From the NCBI GenBank assembly GCA_026982215.1, contig JALSHN010000373.1:1-9615 (forward strand): a stretch of DNA of 9,615 nt, written 5' to 3'. The position numbers were made by a program, and so were the translations under genes. Position 1 is the stretch's first letter; the number at the start of each line of letters is the position of its first letter. Under the pieces are notes generated by a model, which was given only the letters and a program-made list of their open reading frames with translations, was not told the origin of the DNA and made no database searches. This DNA is from Gammaproteobacteria bacterium (GTDB taxonomy: Bacteria; Pseudomonadota; Gammaproteobacteria; S012-40). This document shows, piece by piece, positions 1-6,017 of this stretch.

Positions 1-28
1 CGTTGGCGTTTCCATCCCCATCCCCTGC

Positions 29-49
29 AAAAAACGGCCACCCCGGCCG
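29..49 (-). terminator. Possible leftward intrinsic terminator
   Basis: Read on the minus strand this is a 5-bp GC stem (CGGCC/GGCCG, loop GGGGT) followed directly by six T. The stem is short, and the only minus-strand gene that could use it is nikR, which would first have to be transcribed antisense through the Sel1 gene. It might instead belong to a gene left of the window. Weak call. Confidence 0.3.
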
Positions 50-88
50 CTGTCATCAGCACACAGCCTCTACCACGGAGATCACAGC

Positions 89-469
89 ATGCCCAAACGG
101 ATTCTCAACGCCCTCTACCTCGGTGCCGCCCTCACCTTGGCCGGCACCGCACAGGCCGTGGAAGGCCAAGACTTCGACCAAGGCCTGCTGGCCGCCGAAC
201 GCGGCGACTACCGTCACGCCCTGCAATACTGGGCCCCCCTGGCCCTGGCCGGCGACGCCGCGGCCCAATTCAACCTCGGCCTGCTGCTCCACAGCGGCGC
301 CGCCGGCCGCTGGGACGAGCGCGCCGCCATCGAGTGGTACCAACGGGCCGCCGAGAATGGTCATCCCCTGGCCCAAGCCTATCTGGCCGCCGGTTACCGC
401 GAAGGCTGGTTCGGCCTGCCGCGCAACGAAGAACAGGCCCGCTATTGGGAACAGCGGCTGGCCCACTAG
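89..469 (+). CDS. Secreted Sel1-repeat (TPR-like) protein
   Basis: The 126-residue product begins with a Sec-type signal peptide: KR near the N-terminus, a hydrophobic stretch to about residue 19, and probable cleavage after A-Q-A at residue 23. The mature protein is made almost entirely of Sel1-like helical repeats. A degenerate one spans about 29-55. A clear one spans about 57-92, with AAAQFNLGLLLHSG and then AAIEWYQRAAENG. A third spans about 93-126 (LAQAYLAAGYREG...ARYWEQRLA). Sel1 repeats form alpha-alpha solenoids that mediate protein contacts, so a periplasmic scaffold role is likely, but no partner is visible. The start is supported by GGAG at 77-80, eight bases before the ATG. An intrinsic terminator lies just downstream, so this gene ends its own transcription unit and is convergent with nikR. 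The exact function is unknown. Confidence 0.85.
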   Translation: MPKRILNALYLGAALTLAGTAQAVEGQDFDQGLLAAERGDYRHALQYWAPLALAGDAAAQFNLGLLLHSGAAGRWDERAAIEWYQRAAENGHPLAQAYLAAGYREGWFGLPRNEEQARYWEQRLAH

Positions 470-498
470 ATGCCACCTGCACGCCGATGACACGTGGC

Positions 499-525
499 AG
501 GGCGCCCAAAAGGCGCCCTTTTTTT
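499..525 (+). terminator. Rho-independent terminator after the Sel1 gene
   Basis: An 8-bp perfect stem AGGGCGCC/GGCGCCCT (499-506 with 512-519) closes a CAAAA loop and runs into a T-tract ending at 525. It lies 30 bp after the Sel1 stop. On the minus strand the hairpin directly follows the nikR stop codon but has no T-tract on its far side, so it should be efficient mainly in the + direction. Confidence 0.9.
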
Positions 526-529
526 CGCT

Positions 530-988
530 TCATGTGGTGGGATGGCTGTGAACGTGATGCTCGTGGCCGCCACCGTGATCATCACTGTGGATCACCACCG
601 GGATCATGTGCAAATGACCGTGGCGCACCCCGCGCTGAGCGACGATCTCTTCTGCGAAACGACGCACCTCGGCCACCGCCCCACGCAAGATGGTCACTTC
701 CAGGCAATTGTCGTGATCCAAATGAACGTGCATGCTGGAGAGGGTGAGCTCGTGATGGGCGTGTTGCGCCGCCGTCACCCGGCTGGCCAACTCGCTCTTG
801 TGGTGATCGTAGACATAACCCAGAGTGGCCACGCAATGCCCCTCGTCGCGATCGATGCGCTCCCGCTCCAGCCGGTCTCGGATCAGGTCGCGCACCGCCT
901 CGGAACGGTTGGTGTAACCCTTCTCGCGGATGTAGGCATCGAACTGGCGCGCCAGTTCCGGCTCCAGAGAAATGGTATAGCGTTCCAT
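530..988 (-). CDS. nikR: NikR-type nickel-responsive transcriptional regulator with His-rich tail
   Basis: The 152-residue protein has the NikR architecture. An N-terminal ribbon-helix-helix DNA-binding domain (about 1-45, MERYTISLEPELARQFD...) is followed by an ACT-like nickel-binding domain. The high-affinity Ni(II) ligands known from E. coli NikR are present at identical positions: H76, H87, H89 and C95 (in SSMHVHLDHDNCLEV). The RGVRHGHL motif (119-126) is also kept. Family members act as tetramers that repress nickel-uptake genes when Ni is bound. After residue 130 the protein continues with a non-typical tail holding seven His (134-149). The ATG at 988 is chosen because the RHH fold starts there and GGGGATATTC precedes it; the in-frame ATG at 1048 would add 20 unrelated residues. 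It lies 63 bp downstream of the porin gene on the same strand, so co-transcription is likely. Confidence 0.93.
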   Translation of the reverse strand: MERYTISLEPELARQFDAYIREKGYTNRSEAVRDLIRDRLERERIDRDEGHCVATLGYVYDHHKSELASRVTAAQHAHHELTLSSMHVHLDHDNCLEVTILRGAVAEVRRFAEEIVAQRGVRHGHLHMIPVVIHSDDHGGGHEHHVHSHPTT

Positions 989-1019
989 GAATATCCCCGC
1001 AACACGGTAGGAAAAAGCC

Positions 1020-1048
1020 AGCCTAGCCCAGCGCCGTGCGGATGACAA
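1020..1048 (-). promoter_or_regulatory. Possible internal promoter for nikR
   Basis: On the minus strand TTGTCA (1043-1048) and TAGGCT (1020-1025) are separated by 17 bp. The -35 matches the sigma-70 consensus at five of six bases, but the -10 matches at only three. It lies in the porin-nikR gap and would give a leader of about 25 bases. A tentative second promoter in addition to read-through from the porin. Confidence 0.3.
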
Positions 1049-1051
1049 CGC

Positions 1052-2476
1052 TCACCACAAGGCCTGCAGGCGCAGACCGACGACCAAGGCATTGCCGATG
1101 TTCGGGTCCATTCCCGGCTGGAGAACGTACTGAAAGTCCGGCTGGAGAAACCAGTACCTGCCCACCCGGGTGCTGTAGGTGAGCTCATAGACCGACTCGG
1201 CGCGGAAATACCCCACCCCCTCGCCGGCGGCATAGTCCAGGAACTCCTGCGACTGGCGGGTCTGCAACACCGCCAACCCCAAAGCATCTTCCTGATGACC
1301 GGGCAACACCCCACTCCAATGCACCCCGAAGGCGAACGACGCGGCATAACGATTACGCGCGGGATCGGCACGCCCGGCCTTGAAAAACAACCCCAACCGC
1401 CGCCCCACGGCCACTTCACCGACCAGATAGCCGCCACTGTTACCCACCTTGGGCGCCGCAGAGAAGGCCGGCCCCGAGCGTCCCGCCGCCCGCCAATCTT
1501 CCCCGGCCCAATGGGTCAATCGCTCCATATCACGCCACCAGCCGAGACCCAACTTGACATAACCGGCCTCCCCGGAGACCCCGCGGCGCCAACCCAGCTC
1601 GCCGGCGAAAAAATCCCCACCGCCGCCGTTGCGCAGCACCCCCTCGACCGAAGGACGCCCGAACCAATAGCCTAGATTGAGGTAACCGCCACCACCGGGC
1701 TCGACGAAACCCTGCACCCCCGTCCCGGTGGCCGGATAGGTATGCACCCCGCCTTCGCCACCCAGCTCGCTCCCCATCCCGAAGCTGCCATTCAAGAACA
1801 GATTGGCGTAGTCAGAGACATAGAAATCATTGTTGAAATCCACCACCCCCACGCGCAGCCGTCCGCCCCACCAAGGCAAGGCCTGCTGCACCCAGGCGTC
1901 CCAGACGAAAAAACCGTTGGCCCCGCCGGCGTCGATCCCGCTCACCGCCGAGACATCCCCCACCCGCCGCGAGGGGGAATCTCCCAAGGCATGGGCCAGG
2001 TGCACCGCCACCTCCATGCCCCGCCAGCCCCAGGCATCGGTACGCAACACCCCCACGAACTCCGCCAGGGACACCGTCTCCAGACCGGTGGACACACCGC
2101 CGGCGGCATTGTTGAGTGCATCGATGGTGACGACCCCCTGTGCCTCCCAAGTCTCGGGCGCCTCATGTTCGTGCAGACCGGTGAGGGAGCGCGGTATCTC
2201 GCGCTCGGGCGACAGGCTGCGATGGAGCCTCTCCACTTCGGGCGGTGTCCTGGGGGCCCGCTGGTCCTCGACGGACGCAGGCGCCGTCACCCCTTGCGAA
2301 GGCGACGGCGCATCACGCCGAGGCAGTTCGAGGAAATCCTCCGGTGGCGGCATCGCCTCCCGGGTATCCGGAGCCCGCTCGGCCTCCGGCAACGGCAGCT
2401 CGGCCGAGGCCGTCGGTACCCCTGCCCACAGCACGACCACCCCCATCATCACACGCAAACGCCACATTTCCCGCAT
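1052..2476 (-). CDS. OprB-family outer-membrane porin
   Basis: The 474-residue protein starts with a signal peptide, with probable cleavage after ASA at residue 25. About 85 residues rich in Pro, Glu and Arg follow (26-112), before the porin domain (about 113-474). Family signatures include FVWDAWVQQALPW (190-202), VGVVDFNNDFYVSDYANLFLNG (in two parts, 209-218 and 219-230) and the terminal ESVYELTYSTRV...WFLQPDFQYVLQPG block (427-455). OprB porins are 16-strand barrels known for sugar uptake in Pseudomonas. The final strand ends in Trp, an aromatic C-terminus as outer-membrane proteins need for insertion. The gene is divergent from a metal ABC importer and precedes nikR, so I infer that this paralogue serves metal or metal-chelate entry rather than sugars. 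Its start is uncertain: an alternative ATG at residue 4 (2467) is possible, and neither has a strong Shine-Dalgarno. Confidence 0.85.
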   Translation of the reverse strand: MREMWRLRVMMGVVVLWAGVPTASAELPLPEAERAPDTREAMPPPEDFLELPRRDAPSPSQGVTAPASVEDQRAPRTPPEVERLHRSLSPEREIPRSLTGLHEHEAPETWEAQGVVTIDALNNAAGGVSTGLETVSLAEFVGVLRTDAWGWRGMEVAVHLAHALGDSPSRRVGDVSAVSGIDAGGANGFFVWDAWVQQALPWWGGRLRVGVVDFNNDFYVSDYANLFLNGSFGMGSELGGEGGVHTYPATGTGVQGFVEPGGGGYLNLGYWFGRPSVEGVLRNGGGGDFFAGELGWRRGVSGEAGYVKLGLGWWRDMERLTHWAGEDWRAAGRSGPAFSAAPKVGNSGGYLVGEVAVGRRLGLFFKAGRADPARNRYAASFAFGVHWSGVLPGHQEDALGLAVLQTRQSQEFLDYAAGEGVGYFRAESVYELTYSTRVGRYWFLQPDFQYVLQPGMDPNIGNALVVGLRLQALW

Positions 2477-2481
2477 ACCGC

Positions 2482-2510
2482 TTGACTCTTATGAAAAACC
2501 GCAATAATTT
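2482..2510 (+). promoter_or_regulatory. Probable sigma-70 promoter of the metal ABC operon
   Basis: TTGACT (2482-2487, five of six to consensus) and TAATTT (2505-2510, weak) are separated by exactly 17 bp in a locally AT-rich patch of a GC-rich window. Transcription would start near 2517, leaving a leader of about 147 bases before the binding-protein ATG. The putative operator 2489-2515 covers the spacer and -10, as expected for a repressor. Confidence 0.5.
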
Positions 2511-2517
2511 CATACAA
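2488..2517 (-). promoter_or_regulatory. Possible divergent promoter of the porin-nikR unit
   Basis: On the minus strand TTGTAT (2512-2517) and CATAAG (2488-2493) lie 18 bp apart. Each matches consensus at four of six bases. Transcription would begin only a few bases before the first porin ATG, giving a nearly leaderless message or favouring the second ATG at 2467. It overlaps the rightward promoter and the dyad, so one bound repressor could close both directions. Confidence 0.3.
2489..2515. promoter_or_regulatory. Candidate NikR operator (dyad) between porin and ABC operon
   Basis: TTATGAAA (2489-2496) and TTTCATAC (2508-2515) form an inverted repeat matching at seven of eight positions. The outer six-base halves, TTATGA and TCATAC, resemble the E. 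coli NikR operator GTATGA-N16-TCATAC with one mismatch and a 15-base spacer instead of 16. The site lies over overlapping divergent promoters, and a NikR gene is the last gene of one arm. Assignment to NikR is an inference from half-site similarity and neighbourhood; another metal regulator is possible. Confidence 0.55.
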
Positions 2518-2522
2518 CTCAA

Positions 2523-2547
2523 GGTCCCGCCCCAAAAAAGGGGGGCC
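2523..2547 (+). other. Hairpin at the start of the ABC operon leader
   Basis: GGTCCC (2523-2528) can pair with GGGGCC (2542-2547), including one T-G wobble. The inner CCCC (2530-2533) faces a G run across an A6 loop. It would sit at the very 5' end of the transcript if the start is near 2517. It may protect the mRNA end; it has no T-tract and is not a terminator. I see no recognisable riboswitch in the rest of the leader (2548-2663). Confidence 0.35.
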
Positions 2548-2663
2548 ATGATTCCACAGCATCCCGCCGCGCTCAAGGACGGCACGGAGATGCCGATTCA
2601 CCGTCACGACGGGCCGCCCTCTGCCACCGTCCCGTCCCGGAAACACAATGGAGTGACATTCCC

Positions 2664-3611
2664 ATGCGCCTCATCCGTTGGTTACTGCTCCCCCTCGGCC
2701 TCCTCGGGTTCACCACCGCCGCCGCCGAACCCCTGAAAGTGGTCACCTCGGTGGCACCGATCACCAACATCGTCAAGAACGTCGGTCAGGACCTCGTTCA
2801 TGTCCACGGCATCGTCCCCGAAGGCACCAACTCCCACACCTTCGAGCCGGCCCCCTCGGACGCCAAGTACCTGCGTGACGCCGACATCATCATCCTCAAC
2901 GGTCTGCACCTGGAGCTGCCCACCATCAAACTGGCGGAAAAGGTCCGTCGCCCCACCACGCCCATCCTGCTGCTGGGCGACAACACCATCTCCCGCAAGG
3001 ACTGGAAATTCGACTTCAGCTTCCCCGAGAGCGAAGGCCACCCCAATCCCCACCTGTGGCCCAACGTCTACTTGGCCCAACGCTACGCCACCCTGGTGCG
3101 TGACGCCCTGGTGGAACTGGATCCGGCCAACCGCAAGCGTTATTTCGCCAACACCACCGCCTATCTGGCCAAGATGAGCAAGGTGGACGCCGCCATCTTC
3201 GACTGCGTGGCCTCCATCCCACCGAAGAACCGCAAGCTGGTCACCTACCACGATTCCTTCGCCTACTTCGCCCCCCGCTACGGCATGGAAGTGGTGGGCG
3301 CCATCCAACCCTCCGACTTCTCCGAGCCCACCGCCCGCGAAGTGGCCCGCATCATCACCCAGCTGCGGCAAGTGGGCGTCCCGGCGGTATTCGGTTCCGA
3401 GGTCTTTCCCAGCCGGGTGCTGCAACAGATCGCCCGCGAGGCCGGCGCGCGCTACATCGACGAACTGGCCGACGACGACCTTCCGGGGGCAAGCGACGAC
3501 CCCAACCACAGTTTCCTGGGGATGATGAAACGCAACATGGAGATCCTCACCCGGGCGTTGGGGGGCGATCCGGGGTGCATGGCCGGGGTGGACGTGCGCA
3601 ACCTGTTCTGA
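2664..3611 (+). CDS. Periplasmic metal-binding protein of an ABC importer (ZnuA/TroA family)
   Basis: The 315-residue protein has a Sec signal peptide (hydrophobic residues 6-20, probable cleavage after A-A-A near 21) and no lipobox Cys, so it should be soluble in the periplasm. It has the cluster A-I fold of Zn/Mn/Fe-binding proteins. Likely metal ligands are H58 (in NSHTFEP), H130 (NPHLWPN), H196 (TYHDSFAYF) and an acidic residue in the D270-D272 run; these correspond to the three His plus one Asp/Glu of TroA and ZnuA. The His-rich loop between the first and second ligands, typical of proteobacterial ZnuA, is absent; the region 106-130 holds only H126 and H130. Sequence alone does not fix the metal; NikR next door suggests nickel, while zinc or manganese remain possible. 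GGAG at 2650-2653 supports the start. The gene heads a three-gene import operon, and its stop overlaps the next start (TGATG). Confidence 0.9.
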   Translation: MRLIRWLLLPLGLLGFTTAAAEPLKVVTSVAPITNIVKNVGQDLVHVHGIVPEGTNSHTFEPAPSDAKYLRDADIIILNGLHLELPTIKLAEKVRRPTTPILLLGDNTISRKDWKFDFSFPESEGHPNPHLWPNVYLAQRYATLVRDALVELDPANRKRYFANTTAYLAKMSKVDAAIFDCVASIPPKNRKLVTYHDSFAYFAPRYGMEVVGAIQPSDFSEPTAREVARIITQLRQVGVPAVFGSEVFPSRVLQQIAREAGARYIDELADDDLPGASDDPNHSFLGMMKRNMEILTRALGGDPGCMAGVDVRNLF

Positions 3612-4384
3612 TGGTCACCCCCCTCATCGAGCTGCGTGACGTCTCGGTGGGTTACCGCCACCGGCCGGTGTTCACCCATCTCTCGCTCAGCATCGACGAA
3701 GGGCGCTTCGCCGGCATCGTCGGTCCCACCGGCTCGGGCAAGACCACCCTGCTCAACACCGTCCTGGGCACCGTGCGCCCCCACGCCGGTGAGGTCCTCA
3801 TCGGCGGACGCCCCCTGGGCCGCAGCCGGCCCGGCGAAGTGGGCTACGTCCCACAACTGGAAACGGTGGACTGGTCCTTTCCGGTCACCGTGGAACAAGT
3901 CATCCTCATGGGGCTCTACGTCAACCGCCGCCGGCTGCCGTGGCCCAGTCGCGAAGAACGGCGCCGAGTGGCGCAGATCGCCGAGGAACTGGGTATCTCC
4001 ACCTGTCTGAGCCACCACATCCGCAACATCTCCGGCGGCCAGCAGCAACGCGCCTTCCTCGCCCGCGCCCTCATCAACCACCCCCGGCTGCTGGTGCTGG
4101 ACGAGCCCACCTCCGGGGTGGACATCAAGACCCAACACGATGTCCTCCACTTGTTGCACCAACTCAATCGCCAGGGCATCACCATCCTCCTCACCACCCA
4201 CGACCTCAACGCCGTGGCCGCCCACCTGCCCTGGGTGATCTGTTTCAACCAAGGCGTGATCGCCGAAGGCCCACCGCGGGAGGTGTTCACCCCAGAAGTC
4301 CTCTCCCGCACCTACGGAGGTGAGCTGGCGGTGTTCGACCACCAGGGCCACCTGCTCATCGCCCACGCTACCACCGGATCCTGA
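3611..4384 (+). CDS. Metal ABC transporter ATP-binding protein (ZnuC/MntB-type)
   Basis: This 257-residue nucleotide-binding subunit drives import through the permease encoded next. All ABC motifs are intact: Walker A GPTGSGKTT (38-46), Q-loop Gln at 82 (YVPQLETVDW), signature SGGQQQR (141-147), Walker B LLVLDE (160-165) followed by PTSGVD, and the switch His at 197 (TTHDLN). The YVPQ...VDW...PVTVEQVILMG segment is typical of the Zn/Mn (ABC-3 partner) group. I place the start at 3611, where the ATG overlaps the preceding TGA, implying translational coupling. The in-frame ATG at 3575 would put 12 Gly/Arg-rich residues ahead of the usual N-terminus (MVTPLIELRDVSVGY). The protein sits on the cytoplasmic face of the inner membrane, probably as a dimer. 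Confidence 0.92.
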   Translation: MVTPLIELRDVSVGYRHRPVFTHLSLSIDEGRFAGIVGPTGSGKTTLLNTVLGTVRPHAGEVLIGGRPLGRSRPGEVGYVPQLETVDWSFPVTVEQVILMGLYVNRRRLPWPSREERRRVAQIAEELGISTCLSHHIRNISGGQQQRAFLARALINHPRLLVLDEPTSGVDIKTQHDVLHLLHQLNRQGITILLTTHDLNAVAAHLPWVICFNQGVIAEGPPREVFTPEVLSRTYGGELAVFDHQGHLLIAHATTGS

Positions 4385-4387
4385 ACC

Positions 4388-5371
4388 ATGCTGGACACCT
4401 TGCTGGAACCCTTTGCCTTCGAATTCTTCCGCAACGGCCTGTGGGCCGCGCTGATGGTGGGCGCATTGTGCGGCATGATCGGCGTCTTCATCGTCCTGCG
4501 CGGCATGAGCTACATCGGCCACGGTCTCTCCCATGCCGCCTTCGGCGGTGCCGTTCTGGGCTACACCCTCAACGTCAACTTCTATCTCGGCGCGGTGATC
4601 GTCGCCTTCGTCGCCGCGCTGCTGATCCACCAACTGTCCAAAGACGGCAAGATCAAATCCGACGCCGCCATCGGTATCGTCACCACCGCCATCTTCGCCC
4701 TCGGCGTGGCCCTCATCTCCCGGGTGCGCCAATTCACCCAGAGCTTCGAGGCGGCCCTGTTCGGCAACATCCTCGGCGTCACCACCACCGATCTGTGGGT
4801 GATTGCCGCAGTCCTGACCGTGGCGGCCGTGGGCCTGCTCCTCTTCTACCGTCCGCTGTTGTTCTCCACCTTCGACCGTGATGCGGCCGCCGTCTTCGGC
4901 ATCCCCACCGAGCGGCTGCAGATGGGGTTCTCGCTGGTCCTGGCCCTGGCCATCATCGCCTCGATGAACATCGTCGGCGTCACCATGATCGCCGCCGCCC
5001 TCATCATTCCCGCCTCCACCGCCCGCCTGCTCAGCGACAGTTTCAGCGCCATGTTGATCATCTCCACCCTCCTGGGCGCGCTCCTTGGCGTCTCCGGCCT
5101 CTATGCCAGCTATCATTTCGATGCCGCCTCCGGGGCCACCATCGTCCTCTTCGGCGCCGCGGCCTTCCTGGTGGCCCTGATCTACACCCGCATACGCGAG
5201 CGACTGACGATGCACGAACACCTCCACTACCACGGCGACGTCGCCCACGCCCACCCCCACACCCACGACGGGGAGCACGCCCACACCCACGACGGCCCGC
5301 TCACCCCTGCCAAAGGTCGCACCGGCGGAACGACCGCCCTCGCGGATGCCAAATACGAAAAGCTCCCCTGA
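4388..5371 (+). CDS. Metal ABC transporter permease (ABC-3/ZnuB family) with His-rich C-terminal tail
   Basis: The 327-residue inner-membrane subunit has about eight hydrophobic segments. ABC-3 signatures are clear: RGMSYIGHGLSHAAFGGAVLG (in two parts, 38-47 and 48-58), the Asp-rich DAAIGIVTT helix (92-100), FDRDAAAVFGIP (162-173) and GVTMIAAALIIPASTARLLS (197-216). The last membrane helix ends near 267. A tail of about 60 residues then carries 11 His between 276 and 301, with (A/P)HTHDG twice. In this family the C-terminus is expected in the cytoplasm, so the tail could receive, buffer or sense the imported metal; that is inference. The gene starts three bases after the ATPase stop and overlaps the following pseudouridine synthase gene by 26 bp. 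Confidence 0.92.
   Translation: MLDTLLEPFAFEFFRNGLWAALMVGALCGMIGVFIVLRGMSYIGHGLSHAAFGGAVLGYTLNVNFYLGAVIVAFVAALLIHQLSKDGKIKSDAAIGIVTTAIFALGVALISRVRQFTQSFEAALFGNILGVTTTDLWVIAAVLTVAAVGLLLFYRPLLFSTFDRDAAAVFGIPTERLQMGFSLVLALAIIASMNIVGVTMIAAALIIPASTARLLSDSFSAMLIISTLLGALLGVSGLYASYHFDAASGATIVLFGAAAFLVALIYTRIRERLTMHEHLHYHGDVAHAHPHTHDGEHAHTHDGPLTPAKGRTGGTTALADAKYEKLP
5256..5295 (+). repeat. 16-bp direct repeat within the permease His tail
   Basis: CCCACACCCACGACGG occurs at 5256-5271 and again at 5280-5295, a period of 24 bp (eight codons). It encodes the two HTHDG units, so the frame is preserved. It suggests that the His tail has grown by in-frame duplication. Confidence 0.85.
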
Positions 5372-6017
5372 CCAGCGAAACCGCCCGCGGCTGATCCTGG
5401 TCAACAAACCCTACCGGATGCTCAGCCAGTTCCGTGACGACAGCGGGCGCGCCACCCTGGGAAATCTCGGCCTGCCCCCGGACGTCTACCCCGCGGGACG
5501 ACTGGATTACGACAGCGAAGGGCTGCTGATACTCACCAACCATGGCCCATGGCAGGCACGCATCAGCCATCCCCGCCACAAGATGGCCAAGACCTATTGG
5601 GTACAAGTGGAAGGCGCGCCGAACTCACCAGCACGGCAACGATTACTCAGCGGCGTGCAACTGAAAGACGGGCCCGCCCGGGCCATGGAAGCCTACCTCA
5701 TCGACCAACCCGACGGACTCTGGCCACGGGACCCACCCATCCGCCACCGGCGCCACATCCCCACCCACTGGCTGGCCCTCACCTTGATCGAGGGCCGCAA
5801 CCGCCAAGTGCGCCGGATGACCGCTGCCGTGGGGCTACCCACCCTGCGCCTGATCCGCGCCCGCATCGGTCCCTGGGAGCTGAGCGGCCTGCTCCCCGGA
5901 CAATGGCGGGAGATCACCCCCCCAGCCGATTTCGTGGCGGCGACAGGCGTTTCAAGGAAACCAACCGGCTACCGTCCACACGCAGGCAGAACTCGCCGAA
6001 GACCCCGGCGTGGGTGA
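5346..6017 (+). CDS. rluE: 23S rRNA pseudouridine synthase, RluE-like
   Basis: The 223-residue enzyme belongs to the RsuA/RluB/E/F group, which isomerise a specific uridine in rRNA; RluE modifies U2457 of E. coli 23S rRNA. It lacks an N-terminal S4 domain, starting almost directly with the catalytic domain (LILVNKPYRMLSQF, 16-29), as RluE does. The catalytic Asp is D54 in PAGRLDYDSEGLLILTN (49-65). Other motifs are KTYWVQVEG (82-90) and LIEGRNRQVRRMTAAVGLPT (147-166). The family fold appears complete by about residue 192. The last ~30 residues are Arg-rich and unrelated, and lie antisense to the DUF2835 gene, as if an ancestral stop was lost. The gene overlaps the permease end by 26 bp and no clear Shine-Dalgarno is seen, so it probably depends on translation of the metal operon. 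Confidence 0.85.
   Translation: MPNTKSSPDQRNRPRLILVNKPYRMLSQFRDDSGRATLGNLGLPPDVYPAGRLDYDSEGLLILTNHGPWQARISHPRHKMAKTYWVQVEGAPNSPARQRLLSGVQLKDGPARAMEAYLIDQPDGLWPRDPPIRHRRHIPTHWLALTLIEGRNRQVRRMTAAVGLPTLRLIRARIGPWELSGLLPGQWREITPPADFVAATGVSRKPTGYRPHAGRTRRRPRRG

Noticed and set aside
989..1048. Longer NikR start at 1048
   Set aside because: The extra 20 residues are outside the ribbon-helix-helix domain, and the ATG at 988 has a Shine-Dalgarno and gives exact E. coli-like ligand numbering.
1742..2485. A 247-codon plus-strand open frame opposite the porin
   Set aside because: His/Pro/Arg-rich shadow; the porin frame has a signal peptide and family motifs.
2477..2663. A Zur box in the porin/ABC intergenic region
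   Set aside because: I could not find the AT-rich palindrome around TGTTATA/TATAACA typical of gammaproteobacterial Zur; the only good dyad resembles NikR half-sites.
2548..2736. Open frame starting at 2548 in the ABC leader as a leader peptide or small gene
   Set aside because: It runs on through the binding-protein start in another frame, with no ribosome-binding site and no recognisable content.
3575..3610. Longer ATPase start at 3575
   Set aside because: It would overlap the binding-protein gene by 37 bp and add residues unlike the family N-terminus; the TGATG overlap at 3609-3613 is the usual coupling arrangement.
3452..5407. A 651-codon minus-strand open frame opposite the ABC operon
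   Set aside because: Its product is low-complexity (Gly, Asp, Glu, His, Val rich) and mirrors three well-supported genes; long antisense frames are common in GC-rich DNA.
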